Assembly: GCA_002416125.1 (NCBI GenBank)
Contig: DIBU01000018.1
Coordinates: 18,498 to 82,497, forward strand
Direction: 5' to 3'
Length of the DNA: 64,000 nucleotides
Source: Halieaceae bacterium UBA5044
GTDB lineage: Bacteria > Pseudomonadota > Gammaproteobacteria > Pseudomonadales > Halieaceae
The notes under the pieces were generated by a model. The model made no database searches and was not told the origin of the DNA. It saw only the letters and a list, made by a program, of their open reading frames with translations. A program made the translations under genes and the position numbers. Shown here piece by piece: positions 49,179 to 57,056 of the stretch (its first letter is position 1; each line of letters opens with the position of its first letter).

Positions 49179-50654
49179 CTACTCCGGGTTGCGGCTGGCC
49201 ACTTCCCGGCCGGCAAGTCGACCGAAGAAACTGCCATCACCCAGGGAAATGCCGGAGCAGTAGGCCTCGCCCCAGCGAGGCAATCCACAGCTGGTGCGAC
49301 CGGCGGCGTACAGCCCGGGTACCGCCCCGCCGTCTGCATTGAGGACCTCACCGGTCACCGACGTTGTCAGGCCACCCAGGGTGAAACCGGTGGCAGGGTA
49401 ATCCTCGCCGGTAAAGCTGAGTGCGGCAAAGGGCGGTTCCACCAACGGCCGCATCCAGTCTGAATGCTTGTGTAGTACCGGGTCTTCACCGTCGGCGGCA
49501 TAGCGGTTGTAACTCTCCACTGTGTGCACCAGTTCGCCGGCCGGTATGCCCAGTTCAGCCTCCACTTCCGCCCAGGTCTCGCCCACAGCGGCGATGTTGA
49601 TATCCGGATTGAAATCGGGGCGCGCGAATATCCCGTTGTCCATCAACAACCAGGCACGGCCATTGGGTTGGCGCAGAATGTAATGCGTTGCGCGTCCATG
49701 GTAGGCGTCCTCATTGATGAAACGCTGGCCACGCTCGTTGACGAATATCCCGAACACCATATTATCTGGCGGGAACGATGGCTTCGTGGCGAAGAACTCG
49801 TTCATGTGGCTCACCGCGCCGCCCACAGACATGCCCATGCGGATGCCGGAGCCGTCGTCGTTACCGCCGCTGGTGGGAAATTCCGCCGCCACCAGCGCCT
49901 CCGGCGCGAACCGACGCACCATATCCTTGTTGCAGATGAATCCACCGGCGCAGAGCACCACCCCCTTGCGGGCCCGCACATAGGTGATCTTGCCATCGAT
50001 GCGCGCTACCACCCCATGCACGGCGTCGTTCGCATCGGCCACCAGGCACAGGGTGCGGGCATTGAAGCGCGCCTCTGCACCGCAGGCCAGGGCGCGCTCT
50101 GCCAGCTTGTCCATCACCAGTCGACCCGCACCCATACCCTCCATCTGCGCGGCATGGGCACGGGGTGCCGGGCTTGCCACTGCAGAAAACGGCCAGGCGC
50201 GTTCACTGCCCGACCAGATCAGGGTGTCGTCAGTCACCGGCTCCAGCCACTTGCCGGGCAGGTAGGTGCCCTTGAAGGGAATGCCCTGTTGCACCAGCCA
50301 CTCGTAATGCGCCACGGCCTGCTCCGCGTAGAGCCGCACCTTGCCCTCATCTGCACCGGGACCACCGCTGTGCAGCAGGTACTTGAACAGCTCTTCGCTG
50401 CTGTCCTCGAAGCCCGCCGCCTGTTGCACCGGTGTGCCGCCCCCCAGGTAAAACTCACCACCGGACAGTGCCGCGCTGCCACCGTAGGTGCCCGCCACTT
50501 CGAGTACCGTCACCGACGCACCGGCGCTGGCGGCCTCAATCGCCACACAGGCCCCGGAGATACCGAAGCCCACGACCACGACATCCGTTTCAAGGTCCCA
50601 GCCGGGAACCTGGTCCAGCCGACAGGGTGTTGCCGCAGAAAAACTCGCCGTCAC
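49179..50654 (-). CDS. FAD-dependent dehydrogenase of the 3-ketosteroid/fumarate reductase family
   Basis: 491-residue flavoprotein. The Rossmann loop is VVVVGFGISGACVAIEA (Gly29-x-Gly31-x-x-Gly34), with GTYGGSAALSGGEFYLGGG as the second FAD part and PATGFTLGGLTTSVTGEV near the C-terminal FAD-binding end, then GLYAAGRTSCGL. This pattern is that of the KstD (Delta1-dehydrogenase) and fumarate reductase/succinate dehydrogenase group. The specific substrate cannot be assigned; a 3-ketosteroid is possible but not shown. It is convergent with the PQQ dehydrogenase gene. Confidence 0.85.
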   Translation of the reverse strand: MTASFSAATPCRLDQVPGWDLETDVVVVGFGISGACVAIEAASAGASVTVLEVAGTYGGSAALSGGEFYLGGGTPVQQAAGFEDSSEELFKYLLHSGGPGADEGKVRLYAEQAVAHYEWLVQQGIPFKGTYLPGKWLEPVTDDTLIWSGSERAWPFSAVASPAPRAHAAQMEGMGAGRLVMDKLAERALACGAEARFNARTLCLVADANDAVHGVVARIDGKITYVRARKGVVLCAGGFICNKDMVRRFAPEALVAAEFPTSGGNDDGSGIRMGMSVGGAVSHMNEFFATKPSFPPDNMVFGIFVNERGQRFINEDAYHGRATHYILRQPNGRAWLLMDNGIFARPDFNPDINIAAVGETWAEVEAELGIPAGELVHTVESYNRYAADGEDPVLHKHSDWMRPLVEPPFAALSFTGEDYPATGFTLGGLTTSVTGEVLNADGGAVPGLYAAGRTSCGLPRWGEAYCSGISLGDGSFFGRLAGREVASRNPE

Positions 50655-50865
50655 AAACTCGTCTCCTCTGTTGTTCCGATCCTCACCTGGCAGGCGCTCA
50701 CCGCGCCCGTGCCGGATGTCAGGCCTTGCGGGATACTAACCGTTCGCGGGGCACGGCGCCGCTCTCACCCGGATAAAGCGCTATCCGGTTAAACTCTGCA
50801 GACCCCCGGGACGCAGCGCGGGCCAAAGTACCGCCCTGCCCGCACCCCACTACAGGAGAGCTGCC

Positions 50866-51792
50866 ATGCAGAAACACCTCACCCGCGAAACGCCTGCAGC
50901 GCTCGGCCTGCAGCACAGCAAGGTGAGGGATCTTGCCTGGGCCTGCTTTGCGCCCCCGATGATACAGGGGCAACAGGCAGGCATCGCCACCGCCGACTTT
51001 CCACTCACCCCGACGCGCGCAGCGTGGTTGCAGGCACTGGATCGGGATCCATCTTCCCTGACGCAGTGGCTGAACGCCCGGCCCGCGACCCGGCTGGGCC
51101 TGTATTTCGAGCAGCTCTGGCAGTTCTTTCTGCAGCAGGACAGCGAGACAACGCTCATCGCCAACAATGTGCCCGTTCGCGAGGCCGGCAGAACCCTCGG
51201 CGAGTTCGACTGCCTGTACTGGTGCCGAAGGCGCGAGCGTCCAGTGCATCTGGAGCTCGCTGTGAAATTCTATCTTGGCTACCCCACACCCTGTGGCGAT
51301 GCCGATCACCCAACAGCGTCTTGCTGGCTGGGCCCCAACACCATCGACCGACTGGACCGCAAACTGCAACGCCTGACGCAGCACCAGATCCAGCTCAGTC
51401 GCCAGCCTGCCGCACAGCCGGTGCTGGAGGCTCTGCATGCCGCAGAGCCGTTGCGGGAGATCCTGCTTTCGGGTCAGCTTTTTGCACCGGCAGCAGAGTC
51501 CCTGCCACCACCCGCTGGCTATAACCCCACGCTACCGGTGGGTCAGTGGCTGCCGCTGAGGCAGTGGCGCAGCACCCGCCGCGGCCACTGGATGATTATT
51601 CCACGTCTCGAATGGCTGGCGCCGGTGCGTGCGGCACCCACCGGACATTCCGTTCAGCAGCTGGCCGCGCAGCTGGAGACGCGCTTCGGGGGCGCGGGCA
51701 GGCCGCAGTTGCTGGCGGCGCTGGACGAAAACGGCGACGAACGCAGCCGGTGTTTCGTGGCCCCCGATACATGGCCAAATTTACAGAAATAG
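50866..51792 (+). CDS. DUF1853 protein, possible PD-(D/E)XK nuclease-like fold
   Basis: 308-residue soluble protein of the DUF1853 family. A possible restriction-endonuclease-like core is seen at GEFDCLYWCR followed by PVHLELAVKFYLG, which fits an E..D..ExK arrangement. Around it lie LGLYFEQLWQFFLQQ and DRLDRKLQRLTQHQIQLSRQ. It has no signal peptide or membrane span. The function is unknown in my knowledge. The gene is divergent from the FAD dehydrogenase and is followed by an outer-membrane protein gene on the same strand. Confidence 0.75.
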   Translation: MQKHLTRETPAALGLQHSKVRDLAWACFAPPMIQGQQAGIATADFPLTPTRAAWLQALDRDPSSLTQWLNARPATRLGLYFEQLWQFFLQQDSETTLIANNVPVREAGRTLGEFDCLYWCRRRERPVHLELAVKFYLGYPTPCGDADHPTASCWLGPNTIDRLDRKLQRLTQHQIQLSRQPAAQPVLEALHAAEPLREILLSGQLFAPAAESLPPPAGYNPTLPVGQWLPLRQWRSTRRGHWMIIPRLEWLAPVRAAPTGHSVQQLAAQLETRFGGAGRPQLLAALDENGDERSRCFVAPDTWPNLQK

Positions 51793-51863
51793 TTCAGGCG
51801 GGCATGGGAAGCAGCTGCTAGAGTCTGCCGTTATAGAGGGGATCACCCTCAGGACCTGTGCCC

Positions 51864-52823
51864 ATGCCTACCCCCCCGCTACTGCCGCTGCGCCTCCTCC
51901 TGATGACACTGTGTCTGATGCCAGTGACGCTCAGCGCTGAAGAGGAAAAGCGTGAAGACGAGTCGCCCTGGCTTGATCAGGGCCATCGTTATGTCTCCAC
52001 CCGCGCCGACGACCTTGCCACCTGGATGGACAGTTTTTTCGGTGTGCGACGGGTCGACAACGAAGCGGCCTACTCCACGTTGCGGCTGCGCCCCTCCCTC
52101 GAATGGAGTGAGCAATACGGCTGGGATACCGGGCTCAGCCTACGCGGCAAAGTCAACCTGCCCAACCTCAACGAGCGCGTCAGCCTGCTGTTTTCCGACG
52201 AAGACAGTGGCAGCCTGGGCGACGAACTGCTGCGCGACCAGCAGAACCAGTCTGATGATGTCGCCCTGCAGGTGGTAGGCCGCGAAGGCGCGCGTGACCG
52301 TATCGACTTCCGTCTGGGTTTCAATTCGGGCCTCAACCCCAAACTCGCCGCGCGCTACCGCTACCAGATGCCATTCACGGAACAGGTATCCGGCCGCTTT
52401 CGCCAGGAACTGCTCTACCGCACAGACGACCGGTTCGGCACCGACACCCGCTTCGACGTTGATGTCGTGGTGCGCAGCGACCGACTCCTGCAGTGGTACA
52501 ACCGTGCGCGATGGGATGAGAAAGAGGACGGCTTTGGCTGGAATACGGGCGTGACCGTGAATCAGCGACTGAGCAACAACCGGGTTATCGGCGTCTACGG
52601 CACGCTGAATGGCAGAACACAGCCCACCCAGCTGACCCAGGCCTACGGTTTCGGTATGCGCTACCGGCAGAATCTCAATCGCAAGTGGCTGTTCCTCGAA
52701 GTGCAACCCGGCTATTTCTGGCGTCGTGACACCCTTGAAGAGGAGCGCAACGGCAGCGCGGAGATCGTCCTGCGGCTGGAGGCGGTGTTCACGGGCGACG
52801 TAGAGGAAGCGCTTTCGCGCTGA
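51864..52823 (+). CDS. Predicted outer-membrane beta-barrel protein, uncharacterised
   Basis: 319-residue protein from the ATG at 51864 (a GTG at 51858 is an alternative). A signal peptide LRLLLMTLCLMPVTLSA precedes a charged stretch, and the mature part is full of alternating strands ending in aromatic residues: YSTLRLRPSLEWSEQYGWDT, RIDFRLGFNSGLNP, KLAARYRYQMPF and NRKWLFLEVQPGYFW. This pattern is typical of outer-membrane beta-barrels. No specific family is recognised. Its stop abuts the modC stop on the opposite strand with no gap at all. Confidence 0.6.
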   Translation: MPTPPLLPLRLLLMTLCLMPVTLSAEEEKREDESPWLDQGHRYVSTRADDLATWMDSFFGVRRVDNEAAYSTLRLRPSLEWSEQYGWDTGLSLRGKVNLPNLNERVSLLFSDEDSGSLGDELLRDQQNQSDDVALQVVGREGARDRIDFRLGFNSGLNPKLAARYRYQMPFTEQVSGRFRQELLYRTDDRFGTDTRFDVDVVVRSDRLLQWYNRARWDEKEDGFGWNTGVTVNQRLSNNRVIGVYGTLNGRTQPTQLTQAYGFGMRYRQNLNRKWLFLEVQPGYFWRRDTLEEERNGSAEIVLRLEAVFTGDVEEALSR

Positions 52824-53894
52824 TTACCGCAGCAGCGCAACCGATTTGATCTGCAGCCAGAAGCACTCTCCCGGCTGCACAGCGATACGCGCTTGCGACT
52901 GACGGGTGATCCGGGCCAACAGGGGCGTCCCCTGCGCATCAAGCCTCACCATCACGTGCGCGGGCGACGCGGCCGGGGCCAGTTCCACCACCTCCGCGGC
53001 CACCAGATTGACGATACTGCTCTGTTCATTACGCTCACGGGTCAGGCTGACGTCACGCGCCAGCACCCGGCAGCGCAGCCGTTCGCCCGGCGGTTCCGCG
53101 CACCGCGACACCCACAGGCTCCCCCCCGGAAACGACAGCCGCGACAGGTGCCACTGTGCATCGTGCTCCGCCACAACCGCATCGATGACTACGCCGGCGT
53201 CGTCCGCCGCCGCCAACGACAGATCGAGGCGGCTCAGCATCTCCTGCACGGGGCCCTGGGCACGCACGCGCCCCCCTTCAAGCAGCACCAGGTAATCGGC
53301 CAGTCGCGCCACCTCCCGCATGCTGTGGGTGACGTAGAGCATCGGCATCGCAAACCGCGTGCGAAGCCGCTCCAGGAACGGCAGGATTTCTGCCTTGCGC
53401 GCCTCATCCAGCGCGGCCAGGGGTTCGTCCAGCAGCAAGAGCTGCGGGCTCGCCAGCAGAGCCCTGGCCAGGGCGATACGCTGTCGCTCACCGCCGGACA
53501 GGGAGTCCGGATAGCGTGGCAACAGAGGCGCGATCCCCAACAGCTGCACCACCTCATCCCAATCGACGCAGCGCTCGCCGATGGGTGTGCGCTGCAAGCC
53601 AAAGCGCAGGTTCCCCGCCCCGGTCAAATGCGGGAACAGGCTGGACTCCTGAAACACCACACCCAGCGGGCGCCGGTGTACCGGCAGGAACAAACCCTCG
53701 CGCTGCCAAACCTCGCCATTCACCGACAAGACGCCCTGAGCCGCTCGCTCCAGTCCCGCCACACAACGCAGCAGGGTGCTCTTGCCAGCACCCGAGGCGC
53801 CGAAAACCGCCGTCACGCCCTCACCGGGCAGTGTCACGTCCACATCCAGATGAAACTCACCCCGTTGCAGGCAAAAACGCGCATCGATGCTCAT
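52824..53894 (-). CDS. modC: Molybdate ABC transporter ATP-binding protein ModC
   Basis: 356-residue ATPase that powers molybdate import. The Walker A is GASGAGKST (residues 32-40), the ABC signature LSGGERQRIALARALLASP, and Walker B LLLLDEPLAALD, followed by YVTHSMREVARLADY (H-loop). The C-terminal 120 residues form a TOBE/Mop-like domain (VNLVAAEVVELAPAASP and GTPLLARITRQS), which binds the anion for regulation in this family. It overlaps the modB stop by 4 bases and ends the modABC operon. Confidence 0.94.
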   Translation of the reverse strand: MSIDARFCLQRGEFHLDVDVTLPGEGVTAVFGASGAGKSTLLRCVAGLERAAQGVLSVNGEVWQREGLFLPVHRRPLGVVFQESSLFPHLTGAGNLRFGLQRTPIGERCVDWDEVVQLLGIAPLLPRYPDSLSGGERQRIALARALLASPQLLLLDEPLAALDEARKAEILPFLERLRTRFAMPMLYVTHSMREVARLADYLVLLEGGRVRAQGPVQEMLSRLDLSLAAADDAGVVIDAVVAEHDAQWHLSRLSFPGGSLWVSRCAEPPGERLRCRVLARDVSLTRERNEQSSIVNLVAAEVVELAPAASPAHVMVRLDAQGTPLLARITRQSQARIAVQPGECFWLQIKSVALLR

Positions 53895-54577
53895 CGCGGC
53901 ACCCCGACCGACTGCCCGCGCCGGTTGAGCGCATACACGAGCGTCAGCAACACTAGGGAAAACACCACCAGCGTCAGGGCGAGCGCGTGGGCCGACCCGT
54001 AATCCAGCGCTTCCACATGGTTGTAGATGGCAATGGAGGCGACCCGGGTTTCACCGGGGATATTGCCGCCAAGCATGATGATGACCCCGAATTCCCCCAG
54101 CGTGTGGGCGAAGGCCAGTACGGCCGCGGTGAAGTAACCACGTCGCGCGAGGGGCAGTGCAACCGTCAGAAAACGATCCAGCGGTGAGGCGCGCAGCGTG
54201 GCCGCCACCTCCAGCAGACGCGTCCCGGTTGCCGCAAAGGCGTTTTGCAGTGGTTGCACGACAAAGGGCAGCGAGTAGATCATCGAACCCACCACCAGCC
54301 CGCTGAAGCTGAACGCCAGATGGCCGATGCCGATATCTTCCAGCACAGCGCCCACGGGGCCCTTGGGCCCCAGCAACAGTAACAGGTAAAACCCCAGCAC
54401 CGTGGGCGGTAACACCAGCGGCAGCGTCACCACCGCTTCCACCAGCACCCGCCCCCGCGCGCGGGTCTGCGACAGCCACCATGCGAGCGGCGTGGCCAGG
54501 ACAATCAGCAGCACCGTGCTCACAGCCGCCAGTTTGAGGGTCACCCACAGTGCGGTCAGGTCATCCGGAGACAGCAT
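53891..54577 (-). CDS. modB: Molybdate ABC transporter permease ModB
   Basis: 228-residue inner-membrane permease with about five transmembrane segments: TLKLAAVSTVLLIVLATPL, VVTLPLVLPPTVLGFYLLLL and a C-terminal span ALALTLVVFSLVLLTLVYAL. The cytoplasmic EAA-type loop is TLGEFGVIIMLGGNIPGETR. It fits ModB in length and order between modA and modC, with overlap to modC. Confidence 0.93.
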   Translation of the reverse strand: MLSPDDLTALWVTLKLAAVSTVLLIVLATPLAWWLSQTRARGRVLVEAVVTLPLVLPPTVLGFYLLLLLGPKGPVGAVLEDIGIGHLAFSFSGLVVGSMIYSLPFVVQPLQNAFAATGTRLLEVAATLRASPLDRFLTVALPLARRGYFTAAVLAFAHTLGEFGVIIMLGGNIPGETRVASIAIYNHVEALDYGSAHALALTLVVFSLVLLTLVYALNRRGQSVGVPR

Positions 54578-54592
54578 CAGCCGTTGCCACCG

Positions 54593-55363
54593 TCAGTCAC
54601 GGCGATACCCCGCGGCCTCGATGATCGCCGCCGCCTCCGCATCCGTTTGCAGCCACCGTAAGAAGTGGCGCGCCGCTGACCGTGCACGCGCACTGCTCAA
54701 CAACACCGCGCCCTGCGTCAGGGGGGCGTATAGCTCAGGCGGTGGTATCCAGTAGGAGCCCGGAATACCCTCCGCGGTTTGCACCTGCGCCAGCGCCACG
54801 AACCCCAGATCGGCGGCACCGCCTGCCACCTGGCTGTGGGTTTGGGCCACGGAGCTGCCGCGCACCAGCTGCTGGCGCCGTTCGAGGGTATCCCACAGGG
54901 CCAGCGCCTCCAGCACACTGCGCGCCGCCGCGCCGTACGGCGCCGTGCGGGGTTCGGCGATGGCAAGATAGCGGAAACGCCCGCTGCGCAGCACAGAGGC
55001 CTCTTCATCAATCAGGTCCGGCTGCGGGCTCCAGAGGACGGGAATGCCCCGGGCGTAGACAAATTCCGTGCCCGCCACGGCCATGCCCTGGTCGATCAGT
55101 TTACGCGGCCGCAGTTCGTCCGCCGCCAGCAGGACATCAAACGGTGCCGCATTGGCGATCTGGCTGTACAGGGCTCCGGTGGCGCCGGGGCTGACCACCA
55201 GCCGATTGCCCGACGCCGGCTCATAGACCGCCGCCAGGGCCTCCAGGGTCGCCGTGAAATTCGCTGCAACCGCCACACGAATATCAACACCCGCCTGCAC
55301 CGGCCGCGCCAGCGCCACAAGGCAAGCCAGCAGTACCAGGAAATCGCGCATGCTGTGTGTCAT
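54593..55363 (-). CDS. modA: Molybdate ABC transporter substrate-binding protein ModA
   Basis: Periplasmic binding protein for molybdate/tungstate. From the ATG at 55363 it has 256 residues, with a signal peptide RDFLVLLACLVALARPVQAG. ModA features follow: VAVAANFTATLEALAAVYE, VSPGATGALYSQIANAAPFD, VLLAADELRPRKLIDQGMAV, and GFVALAQVQTAEGIPG near the end. An ATG four codons downstream could also be the start. It is the first gene of modABC. Its product supports the molybdenum enzyme encoded at 34.4-37.1 kb. No clear ModE box or Moco riboswitch was seen in front. Confidence 0.93.
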   Translation of the reverse strand: MTHSMRDFLVLLACLVALARPVQAGVDIRVAVAANFTATLEALAAVYEPASGNRLVVSPGATGALYSQIANAAPFDVLLAADELRPRKLIDQGMAVAGTEFVYARGIPVLWSPQPDLIDEEASVLRSGRFRYLAIAEPRTAPYGAAARSVLEALALWDTLERRQQLVRGSSVAQTHSQVAGGAADLGFVALAQVQTAEGIPGSYWIPPPELYAPLTQGAVLLSSARARSAARHFLRWLQTDAEAAAIIEAAGYRRD

Positions 55364-55521
55364 GTCATCTCTCATCACATGAGGATACGTGTTGCGGCGG
55401 TTTCTGGGAATGACGCCGGGGCAAACCGCTGTCGGAATGCTCGCCTTCGCGGGTGCTGGACGGAACTGCTCGTGCAGTGCATGATCTGGCCGTCAAATCC
55501 ATAATAAACAGGAGCACGACC

Positions 55522-55914
55522 ATGACAACCCTGCTGCAGCTGGTTCTCTACATGACGGTTCTCACCTTCGTCGCCATAATGCTGGGCGCCATCCTGCGCA
55601 ATCGGGAGTGGACCGCCGAGGGGCTCAAGGCTGGGCTCAGTAACCGGGACCAGTTGCCCGAGCCGACGGCCCTTGGCGGGCGCGCCGAACGCGCGGCCGG
55701 GAACACCCGGGAAGGCTTTCTCCTCTTTGTGCCCCTCGCGCTGGTTGCCCATGTCAGCGGCCATGGTGCTGAAGCCCTGCTCGGGGCACAGGTGTTCTTC
55801 TGGGCGCGCGTCGCCTACCTGCCTGTCTATCTTGCCGGCATCACCTACGTGCGCAGTGCCATCTGGGGTGTTGGCGTGGCCGGGCTCGCCATGATGCTGG
55901 TCGCTATGCTTTAA
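55522..55914 (+). CDS. MAPEG-family membrane protein
   Basis: 130-residue inner-membrane protein with four hydrophobic helices, of the membrane-associated eicosanoid/glutathione metabolism superfamily. It starts TLLQLVLYMTVLTFVAIMLG after AGGAG and has the conserved ERAAGNTREGFLLFVPLALV (ExxxN), then ARVAYLPVYLAGITYVRSAIW. Many bacterial members are of unknown role; glutathione-dependent membrane enzymes are known in eukaryotes. Its 3' end overlaps that of the DUF2894 gene by 11 bases on the opposite strand. Confidence 0.88.
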   Translation: MTTLLQLVLYMTVLTFVAIMLGAILRNREWTAEGLKAGLSNRDQLPEPTALGGRAERAAGNTREGFLLFVPLALVAHVSGHGAEALLGAQVFFWARVAYLPVYLAGITYVRSAIWGVGVAGLAMMLVAML

Positions 55915-56401
55915 CCGGTTTGCGGCGTCGTGCACGAGCCGGTCGATTGTTTGCGGGCTCGGCGGCAGTGACCCGCTGCAGGGCACACAGCACCTCCGCA
56001 TGGCACATGAGTCGCTCGACATAGCCCGGGGACACTGCCTGAGCATGTGTTAGCGCACGAATCACCAGGGTCTCCGGGTTCAGCGGACCCGGCGCCTCGG
56101 GCAGTGCGGCGCGAAAGCCCGTCAGCAGCTGGTCAACCACCTGCCCCGCCTGTGCTTCACGGTAGCGACGGGCCGCTAACAGACCACCTGCGCCGTGCGC
56201 CTCGGTTGCCGGATCATCGGCGCTACCCAGTGCCGAGAACTCCTGCGCCCGCAGCCTCGCCTCCAGCGCCCGACGCGGAGACGGCGGCGACAGGGCCTGT
56301 AGGCCACGCTGCAGGAGTGCTGGCAGCTCCCGTAAGGCCTTTCTGCCAGGGCGCTCCGTAGACGTACCCCCCCCCTCGCAGCGGGGCGATTGACTGCTCA
56401 C
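55904..56401 (-). CDS. DUF2894-type protein (fourth gene of the motor-like operon)
   Basis: 165-residue soluble, Arg-rich protein. I recognise it as DUF2894 mainly from its position after an OmpA-like and a MotA-like gene and from features such as RRALEARLRAQEFSALG, then VVDQLLTGFRAALP and PLNPETLVIRALTHAQAVSP. The C-terminus is strongly basic (RPARARRRKPVKA). No catalytic motif is visible. Its start overlaps the stop of the OmpA-like gene (ATGA), and the gene ends the operon. It could bind nucleic acid through its basic tail; this is inference. Confidence 0.72.
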   Translation of the reverse strand: MSSQSPRCEGGGTSTERPGRKALRELPALLQRGLQALSPPSPRRALEARLRAQEFSALGSADDPATEAHGAGGLLAARRYREAQAGQVVDQLLTGFRAALPEAPGPLNPETLVIRALTHAQAVSPGYVERLMCHAEVLCALQRVTAAEPANNRPARARRRKPVKA

Positions 56402-57039
56402 TGACTCTGTTCCCCGCGCGGTGTGCGCGGCACCGGTGCGATCTCCACGCGCCGGTTACGCGCGCGGTTATCGGCACTGGTGTTGGGCGCAATCGGCTGC
56501 TGCTCGGCGAAGGCCGAAGCAAAGACCAGTTCCCGGGACAAACCCGCCTCCACCAGCGCCCGGGTCACCGTCAGCGCACGCTGGGCCGACAGCTCCCAGT
56601 TGTCCGCGAACACCTGGTTGTCTGCGTGAACGGGCAGGTCATCCGTAAAACCGCTGACCATCAGCAGGTGGTCGCTCTGGCTCAGGTAGCGGGCCAGCGG
56701 TGCGGCCAGGCTGGCAATCAGCGCCTCCCCTTCAGCCTGCAGCGCAGCAGAATTGAGCTCAAACAGCAGCTGGCCGCTGATGCCAATACGGCCATCCTGC
56801 AAAGTAATACGATTGCTGGTCAGGGGGTCAGACAAGGCCTGCTCCAGTTCCATGCGTCGCTGCTGTTCAGCCTCGCGCAGCGCGACTTCATCCTCCAGCG
56901 ATCGCGATAACTCTACCTGCAAGCCCAGAGTCCACACCAGCAGCAACACGAAAATGCCCACCAGCGCCGCCATGAGGTCTCCAAACACGGCCCACACCGG
57001 CGTGTCCTGTGCCACCTCGTCATAGTCGTACTCAGCCAT
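56398..57039 (-). CDS. OmpA/MotB/ZorB-like peptidoglycan-binding protein with membrane aspartate
   Basis: 213-residue inner-membrane protein with one N-terminal span, VWAVFGDLMAALVGIFVLLL. Asp21 at the start of this span is placed like the proton-carrying aspartate of MotB and ZorB. After a coiled linker (residues about 40-75), a C-terminal OmpA domain follows, with LLFELNSAALQAEGEALIAS, VSGFTDDLPVHADNQVFADN, WELSAQRALTVTRALVEAGL and NRARNRRVEI, the peptidoglycan-binding signature. Its gene lies 17 bases after the DUF802 gene. It should form the stator-like partner of the DUF802 channel protein. Confidence 0.9.
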   Translation of the reverse strand: MAEYDYDEVAQDTPVWAVFGDLMAALVGIFVLLLVWTLGLQVELSRSLEDEVALREAEQQRRMELEQALSDPLTSNRITLQDGRIGISGQLLFELNSAALQAEGEALIASLAAPLARYLSQSDHLLMVSGFTDDLPVHADNQVFADNWELSAQRALTVTRALVEAGLSRELVFASAFAEQQPIAPNTSADNRARNRRVEIAPVPRTPRGEQSQ

Positions 57040-57056
57040 GGACAGACCCTGCGAAC

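Noticed and set aside
55364..55521. Search for a ModE box or Moco riboswitch in front of modA
   Set aside because: No inverted repeat like CGTTAT..ATAACG and no Moco-riboswitch-like pairing could be found by eye.
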